Source: Candidatus Woesearchaeota archaeon (GTDB lineage: Archaea > Nanobdellota > Nanobdellia > Woesearchaeales > UBA525). Taken from it: a stretch of 27,918 nt of DNA. The stretch covers positions 1 through 27,918 of the forward strand of contig JAAOYD010000083.1 in the NCBI GenBank assembly GCA_018221165.1, read 5' to 3'. The translations under genes were made by a program, and so were the position numbers. Positions 23,354-27,918 of this stretch are shown here, one piece after another. How positions within the stretch are numbered: the first letter of the stretch is position 1; each line of letters opens with the position of its first letter. The notes under the pieces are model-generated. The model ran no database searches and was not told the origin of the DNA. It saw only the letters and a program-made list of their open reading frames with translations.

Positions 23354-24545
23354 GGCGTCGCCTCCGCTTCTTCCGGGCGATGAGGATGAGGAAGACGAGG
23401 ATGGCAATAAGGAGGAATAAGATAAGTAGGAATGGACCGCCAAAGCTCGCTGCAGCAAGTAGTTTCATCCCCTCAACGTTGATTACAGTTCCTTTCTGGA
23501 AGGTGAGTTTATTGTTATACAACACCCTGCCAGCAACAATATATTGTGCGGGATCTACTGGATTGAAGAAGGTCTCTATTTCTGCAGTCTCTCCAGGAGG
23601 AACGTTGTAGAGGTCAGTGTCAATCACCTTAACAAGGCGACCACCATTTCGTGTTGTAATAGTACCCTTGAACTTTGCACTCACAATCCGAGAACCTTTA
23701 TTGAGAAAAATCGCCTTAATAGGAATTATATCGCCCGTCTCCGCCCAAGACTGCGCCTCTACCCTAAGGAGTTCACCCTTATCAGCAACACCACCACGAT
23801 CAAGCACGTCGAACGTGAGGAACGTGCTGTCGCCACAGAGTGGCAGTTCAACAGTCGCCCAGTACTGACCTGGTGAGAGATCATAAGTAACTTGCGTCAC
23901 AAAGTTAGAAGTGACTGTCGGAAAGATTTCCTCATCCATCGGGACTGCGAGCTCGGCAACAAGTTTCTCCTGAAACTGATCATAGATGCTAATCTTGAAT
24001 TCTGGCTGAATGCGCACATTCCCTTTGTTCACAACATTTGCCATGAAATCAAAGGGCTGCTCTAACTCAGTATCCTTGATACGAACTCCACCCATACTAC
24101 ACTCCAAACGTTCAGTTCCTGAAACACCTAAAGCAATCTTGATGAAGAAAGCAGCACGAGTACTTGTCCCAATCTTTCCCCCATCAGACCGTAAGATCTC
24201 ACCCGTCAGAACGCGAAAGCCACCATCATAGTCCTCGAGACGAGCGTCACGCGGTGGTTCAACGATGAGTGTAAGCGCGTAAGGATTACCACGGCTGAAT
24301 TCGAACTCATCAACAGGTGGTTCGACGCGAAGCCAAGGCGCGATGCCCCCCTCAAACTGATACGTGCCGATGATGGTCTCTGGGCTGTCAGTCGTGACGA
24401 GAATCACTTCTTGAGCGTAGCCGTTCTGGAGTACATCCTCATAGCTAATGCTACCTTTGTTTACACCAATGCCGACGGCAAGTGTAACTGGAGTAAAAAC
24501 TAAGAGTAAGAGAAAAAGAGCGCCAAGCCTGCCCACACAACCCAT
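23340..24545 (-). CDS. C-terminally anchored Ig-like surface partner protein, copy B
   Basis: 401 residues: signal peptide 1-23 (cleavage after TLA), beta-sandwich ectodomain starting VGIGVNKGSISYEDVLQNGY, a middle module with ECSMGGVRIKDTELEQPFDF, a last module with VPPGETAEIETFFNPVDPAQ and VAGRVLYNNK, then a membrane segment (about 369-390) and a strongly basic inner tail ARKKRRRRHAYR. It is the paralogue of the 10925-12055 gene. Here the secreted partner gene lies downstream, whereas in operon A the giant gene lies upstream. GGGAG precedes the ATG by 5-6 nt; the gene starts 23 nt after the stop of the 977-residue gene. Confidence 0.83.
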   Translation of the reverse strand: MGCVGRLGALFLLLLVFTPVTLAVGIGVNKGSISYEDVLQNGYAQEVILVTTDSPETIIGTYQFEGGIAPWLRVEPPVDEFEFSRGNPYALTLIVEPPRDARLEDYDGGFRVLTGEILRSDGGKIGTSTRAAFFIKIALGVSGTERLECSMGGVRIKDTELEQPFDFMANVVNKGNVRIQPEFKISIYDQFQEKLVAELAVPMDEEIFPTVTSNFVTQVTYDLSPGQYWATVELPLCGDSTFLTFDVLDRGGVADKGELLRVEAQSWAETGDIIPIKAIFLNKGSRIVSAKFKGTITTRNGGRLVKVIDTDLYNVPPGETAEIETFFNPVDPAQYIVAGRVLYNNKLTFQKGTVINVEGMKLLAAASFGGPFLLILFLLIAILVFLILIARKKRRRRHAYR

Positions 24546-24568
24546 GCAATCTCCCTACGAGGAGGAGT

Positions 24569-27502
24569 TTATAAAGGTTGTTCCTCTTCGCTGAGCCGTT
24601 CATTCTCGAGCTTAATCGCATTTAGCTTGTTGTAAAAATAACCATATTGCGCTTTCGATTTCTCGACGAGCTTCGTACTCTCATCGCCAACAGTCTCGGC
24701 GTGTGTTCGCATTGCCCGCATTTGTCGTGCGAGGAGAGCGGTATCACCGAGGTAGCATGAATCGTGCGCCTTGCTCATCGTCTCAAGCAGTGAAATCTTC
24801 GCATGCAGGAGTACAAGTTCTTGTCGTACGCTTTCTTTAAGTCTATTGCTACTGAAACGTTCCTCATCGAATCTCGCCAACGCTTGCCTGTAAAAATGTA
24901 AGGCATCAAGGTAGCGCGTCTCATCCGCAAGCTCGTGGCCATGCAGCAGGAGTCCAACGAGCGGTTCGTGCTTGCGATGCACCAACACTGTCTGCGTCAT
25001 AGAAGCAGGAGCTAAAGTCATGGTCGACGGGCCAGCGTGCATAATGGTGTGCTCGCGTTCAGGATGGAGAGGTTTTGGATTGTCGTCGCGGATACTGAGA
25101 TAATAGGCGGCGAGACCGATTACTATAATGAGTCCGAGGATTACTACAAGGTTCTGTGAGCTCGAATCAAAAGAAAGGAAACCGAGAGCGCCGCCAGTCA
25201 TACTATTCTCGACAGCGACCGTCATGACACCAGGAACTGGGAGAACAACAAGCCGTGACTGACGCATCGTTGGGAGGCTTACATCGCTTTGTGTTGCATA
25301 AACAAGAGTCTCATCCACAAGTGTGTCAAAAGAATATTGAAATATGTCTTCTTCGAGCTGGGTCGGTTCAGCAGAGAGGAACGTGATAGTATTGGGCACT
25401 ACTGCTTTCGGTACAGTTTCGATGGCGAGGAGATTAGCCTGTGGATTATCGGAGAGGAGACGTTTCTCGACAATCGCGTAGGATTTCGTTCTGCCGTCAG
25501 CATAGGTAATGCTCACTATCGTGGCGGTCGTCGTGATATGCACTTCATCCTGGAGTGCACGAGCTGCCTCGAGGTATGCTTGTTTTTCACCTTCTGCGAC
25601 GACCTTGCCACGGAGCGCATGCGTGACTGCGGCATCGAGCGCTTGCTGGTCAGCAACCTCATCATACTCAGCCCTGTTTTTGACTTCAAGATCAAAGGGA
25701 AGTTTCGTGAGCGCTGCATCGACAACTTCTTGGATGGCTGTCGCCTGATTCTTGAACTGATCAAGTGTGAGACTCTTGGTGCGGAGTGCTTCCAAGCGAG
25801 TCTTCGCGTCCTTGAATGTCTTAAGTGACTGACCTGCATCGTTGTCGAGGCCGAGTGTGCTAACGAGCCAAGCCTTATCGTCCGACTCCTCCTTACGGAG
25901 ATCTTCAAGCGAACGTTCTCCGTCGAGAATATGGCCTTCGATAATATCAATACGGGCATCGAGGTCGACCTGAAGCACCGGGTCAAGGAATGCTCCTGTA
26001 TCTTGGGCTGCGTGCTTCGCCGCCGCCGGGCTCGCCCATTCCTCATGGCTCAACGGACCGATATTGCCAGCGTCATCTTCCGCGGCGATGCGATAGTAGA
26101 ACTTGACTGCGGCAGTTGTGTCAGTATCGAGATAAGCGTCGCCGATTGTTGTAGTGAAGAAATCGTTGTAGCCGACACCGAGACCCGATGTACGATAAAT
26201 GTTGAACTGAACATCGTCTTCACCATCATAGTACCAGGAGAGATTGACACCGCCACTGCCGTTCACCGCGCGGAAGGTCTCAACCTTGTTAGGTTTAATC
26301 GTGTCGATGAGAAAGAGCTCGCTCTCTTCGATGCGCGTCCCTGCCAAGCCACTGAGATCTGTTCCTGAGAAACTAAACGAGGCAACCTTCTCGCCTGCGT
26401 TATCAGGGACAATGATGACACCTTCATACTCTGTGTCACCCACTTCGGTAAGGACGAGAGCTTGGCTGGAACCGCCTTGGTAAACTATAGTGAGCTTCGG
26501 AGGTTCACGCAGCTGCTCGCTCACCTCAAGTGTGAAATCGTAGCTACCGGCCTTGTGCGGGTTACCTCCTTCAATCGAGAGGCGAGCGCTTGGCTTCTCG
26601 CGGAGCGTGAAGGTCGTGCTTTGTGACGCGGCTGTGTTGCCATAGACATCCCTGCATGCAACATAGTAAGTGTGGCTACCTTCACCTGGGTCGAGCTCCT
26701 GCTGATGGGTGAGACTCGTCGTCTCAGGGAAAGTTCCTGGAAGGTCACTATATTGCTGATGGCTCGTCCCGTATTTGCACGTGCTTACCTCACTTGTCGT
26801 CGCTGTCAGGATAACCTGGTCGTCAACCGCACCACTAGGACCAAGACTCATTGTTGGTGGTGTGGTATCTACCTTGATGGTACGTTCCTCTTGCGCAATC
26901 TCCCCATTCAAGTTGCACTTGAACTCAACAATGTGGAGGCCATCAGTGAGAGTAAGACTGCCACTGTAGCTCGTTGGGGAGTCTTGTGTGAGTGTGTGCG
27001 TTGTCGCGTCTGTGACTGTATAACATACATCAGCGGCAATGTTCGTCTCAAGTTGTACAGGAATTATTGTCGTTGCGTAGTCACTGCTTGCTGGCTCGTT
27101 GAGAGTGATGCTGAGTGCTGTGTCAAGTATCTCTATGATTCGCGTTTCATTAATCGTGGTGTTCGCGTCGCTTGCCTCAAACGTGTAAGTCCGGAGCCCG
27201 GCTGTAGTGAAACCGAGCTGTTCATCATAGGAATCGCTTGCGCTGACTTCGATGCCGTCCTGAAGGATACGGTAGGTTGCAGAGGTGTCGGTGGTGAAGC
27301 TGAGCTGGAGGAGATTGCCTTCGGTGATTGTGCTTGGAGCTTGAATATCAGTGATGGAAAGCGCGACAGCTGCGTTGATTGTGATGAGTATGAGCATGCA
27401 CGCGAAGAGCGTTTTCACTGCGGCTCGTGTGTATCCCGCGTTTCCTTGTCGTCGCTTCATCGTCGCTGTCGCTGTTTCGCTGCCCTGAGAGGTCATGTCC
27501 AT
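24569..27502 (-). CDS. Ig/FN3 membrane protein with cytoplasmic helical (TPR-like) domain
   Basis: 977 residues. An N-terminal hydrophobic segment (30-47, LFACMLILITINAAVA) acts as signal peptide. The ectodomain comprises Ig-like strands (ITDIQAPSTITEGNLLQLSF), a module with CKYGTSHQQYSDLP and HTYYVACRDVYGN (about 213-305), an FN3 module (about 400-490, VNLSWYYDGEDDVQFNIYR), a long coiled-coil-like helical part (about 505-670) and a juxtamembrane beta region. The membrane helix is at 784-802 (NLVVILGLIIVIGLAAYYL). Residues 803-977 are cytoplasmic, with a TPR-like helix pair (LLLHGHELADETRYLDALHF) and further helices. Start ATG 27502 follows AAGGTG. It comes 10 nt after the ribbon-helix-helix gene and leads operon B's surface genes. 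Likely links the surface to the inside; exact role unknown. Confidence 0.85.
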   Translation of the reverse strand: MDMTSQGSETATATMKRRQGNAGYTRAAVKTLFACMLILITINAAVALSITDIQAPSTITEGNLLQLSFTTDTSATYRILQDGIEVSASDSYDEQLGFTTAGLRTYTFEASDANTTINETRIIEILDTALSITLNEPASSDYATTIIPVQLETNIAADVCYTVTDATTHTLTQDSPTSYSGSLTLTDGLHIVEFKCNLNGEIAQEERTIKVDTTPPTMSLGPSGAVDDQVILTATTSEVSTCKYGTSHQQYSDLPGTFPETTSLTHQQELDPGEGSHTYYVACRDVYGNTAASQSTTFTLREKPSARLSIEGGNPHKAGSYDFTLEVSEQLREPPKLTIVYQGGSSQALVLTEVGDTEYEGVIIVPDNAGEKVASFSFSGTDLSGLAGTRIEESELFLIDTIKPNKVETFRAVNGSGGVNLSWYYDGEDDVQFNIYRTSGLGVGYNDFFTTTIGDAYLDTDTTAAVKFYYRIAAEDDAGNIGPLSHEEWASPAAAKHAAQDTGAFLDPVLQVDLDARIDIIEGHILDGERSLEDLRKEESDDKAWLVSTLGLDNDAGQSLKTFKDAKTRLEALRTKSLTLDQFKNQATAIQEVVDAALTKLPFDLEVKNRAEYDEVADQQALDAAVTHALRGKVVAEGEKQAYLEAARALQDEVHITTTATIVSITYADGRTKSYAIVEKRLLSDNPQANLLAIETVPKAVVPNTITFLSAEPTQLEEDIFQYSFDTLVDETLVYATQSDVSLPTMRQSRLVVLPVPGVMTVAVENSMTGGALGFLSFDSSSQNLVVILGLIIVIGLAAYYLSIRDDNPKPLHPEREHTIMHAGPSTMTLAPASMTQTVLVHRKHEPLVGLLLHGHELADETRYLDALHFYRQALARFDEERFSSNRLKESVRQELVLLHAKISLLETMSKAHDSCYLGDTALLARQMRAMRTHAETVGDESTKLVEKSKAQYGYFYNKLNAIKLENERLSEEEQPL

Positions 27503-27512
27503 GGAGCACCTT

Positions 27513-27668
27513 CTATTTTGGTATCCGCTCGAGAACTTTCTTGTCGCGATGGACTGCCTCAGCCGTGATTCTAGCTAGGTAGTCATTCAACGTGACGCCT
27601 TTCAAGACAGCGATAATCTTCGCTCTGGTATGGAGCTCGTCGCTGAGGGCTATATTGACCCGTTTCAT
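27513..27668 (-). CDS. 51-residue ribbon-helix-helix (Arc/CopG-type) DNA-binding protein
   Basis: Found by translating the minus strand by hand. It starts MKRVNIALSDELHTRAKIIA (beta strand then helix A), then a VLKGVT turn, then LNDYLARITAEAVHRD (helix B). The short strand with alternating K-R-V-N-I-A followed by two helices is the ribbon-helix-helix pattern. Such proteins bind DNA as dimers, the strand reading the major groove of palindromic sites. The ATG at 27668 is the only credible start; the frame upstream has no ATG before a TGA. The 977-residue gene follows after 10 nt. A 7-bp inverted repeat between TATA and ATG is a likely autoregulatory operator. No toxin gene is adjacent, so a regulator is preferred over an antitoxin. 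Confidence 0.82.
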   Translation of the reverse strand: MKRVNIALSDELHTRAKIIAVLKGVTLNDYLARITAEAVHRDKKVLERIPK

Positions 27669-27723
27669 CCTTGTCGTTGCTGTGTGCCCGGTCTGGGCGT
27701 TGTCGTCGCTGTTCGTGATACGG

Positions 27724-27741
27724 GTACACGAGAACGTGTAC
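27724..27741. promoter_or_regulatory. Palindromic operator candidate of operon B
   Basis: GTACACG-agaa-CGTGTAC is a perfect 7-bp inverted repeat placed at the predicted transcription start (about 26 nt after the TATA box). A bound dimer there would block initiation. It fits a ribbon-helix-helix dimer-of-dimers site in size and symmetry. Confidence 0.5.
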
Positions 27742-27763
27742 TCAACAGGGTTTCAGTCGTGAC

Positions 27764-27775
27764 GCTTTAAATAGT
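27764..27775 (-). promoter_or_regulatory. TATA box of operon B
   Basis: ACTATTTAAAGC on the minus strand. Transcription would start near 27743, leaving a leader of about 75 nt before the ATG at 27668. More A/T-rich TATA-like stretches lie at 27790-27825. Confidence 0.5.
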
Positions 27776-27861
27776 TTTCTGTTTTTGCTTAAAAGTATTA
27801 ATATGTAAATACTATTAAATATATTAGTCATGGAAGTGTAGAACTAAGTTCACTAAGCTCG

Positions 27862-27918
27862 CTAAGTCTTTTTGTCAGATTCGTCCTTCTCAGCGTCTGA
27901 GGGATCATTTTCCTCTTC
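27862..27918 (-). CDS. Acidic C-terminal tail of a gene entering from the right edge
   Basis: Minus strand, open from the window edge to TAG at 27862-27864: 18 residues, EEENDPSDAEKDESDKKT. Such charged, disordered tails are common in archaeal proteins. The next 90 nt are A/T-rich intergenic DNA leading to the operon B promoter. The product cannot be named from this fragment, and the reading frame itself is moderately certain. Confidence 0.5.
   Translation of the reverse strand, partial: EEENDPSDAEKDESDKKT

Noticed and set aside
23354..23458. 35-codon N-terminal extension of the 630-residue protein
   Set aside because: Serine-rich run overlapping the previous gene; the ATG at 23353 has GGAGG and precedes the signal peptide.
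25289..25828. 179-codon plus-strand frame
   Set aside because: Antisense of the coiled-coil part of the 977-residue protein; no ribosome site or domain.
26672..27568. 298-codon plus-strand frame opposite the 977-residue gene
   Set aside because: Cys-rich antisense shadow without recognisable structure; it would also cover the start of the 977-residue gene and part of the RHH gene.

Overview
The window looks like a contig from an uncultivated archaeon, most likely of the DPANN type (Woesearchaeota-like). That placement is inference from gene style, not from a marker gene. Supporting signs are: A/T-rich TATA boxes about 26 nt upstream of start codons, with apparently leaderless first genes; GGTG/GGAG-type Shine-Dalgarno sequences only inside operons; a tRNA intron at the canonical archaeal 37/38 position; an XPD-type iron-sulfur helicase; AbrB and ribbon-helix-helix mini-regulators; and very large, sequon-rich, Ig-like surface proteins. 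Most of the window (about 22 of 28 kb) encodes cell-surface proteins on the minus strand.

Layout, in window coordinates. (1) 1-4805, minus: operon C, an AbrB-type regulator (4599-4805), a single-pass membrane protein with Ig/cadherin-like ectodomain (2788-4602), and a secreted protein with YadA-like head repeats that runs off the left edge (1-2780). (2) 4952-6154, minus: a lipoprotein parvulin (PpiC/SurA-like foldase). (3) 6230-6411, minus: intron-containing tRNA-Ile(UAU) followed by two hairpins, one of which repeats the tRNA acceptor stem. (4) 6468-10708: a housekeeping island with tRNA-dihydrouridine synthase (+), nitroreductase (+), an unknown small protein (-) and an XPD-like helicase (+). 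(5) 10705-21282, minus: operon A, an inactivated tyrosine-recombinase-like protein, a giant 2909-residue surface protein, a membrane-anchored Ig-like partner and a small two-pass membrane protein. (6) 21461-27668, minus: operon B, a 51-residue ribbon-helix-helix regulator, a 977-residue Ig/FN3 membrane protein with a cytoplasmic helical domain, a second copy of the membrane-anchored partner, and a 630-residue secreted paralogue of the C-terminus of the giant protein. (7) The last 57 bases are the acidic C-terminal tail of another minus-strand gene.

The striking theme is that three separate surface-protein operons each begin with a tiny DNA-binding-fold protein of a different family, joined to the surface genes by ATGA overlaps or very short gaps, and each promoter carries palindromes or direct repeats that could be operators. 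Operons A and B also share a two-part module: an Ig-repeat protein with a common roughly 240-residue C-terminal domain, plus a C-terminally anchored Ig-like partner. This suggests independently regulated, alternative cell-surface assemblies, possibly for adhesion or host contact. The foldase next to operon C could help fold them. All functional statements about the surface proteins are inference from architecture.
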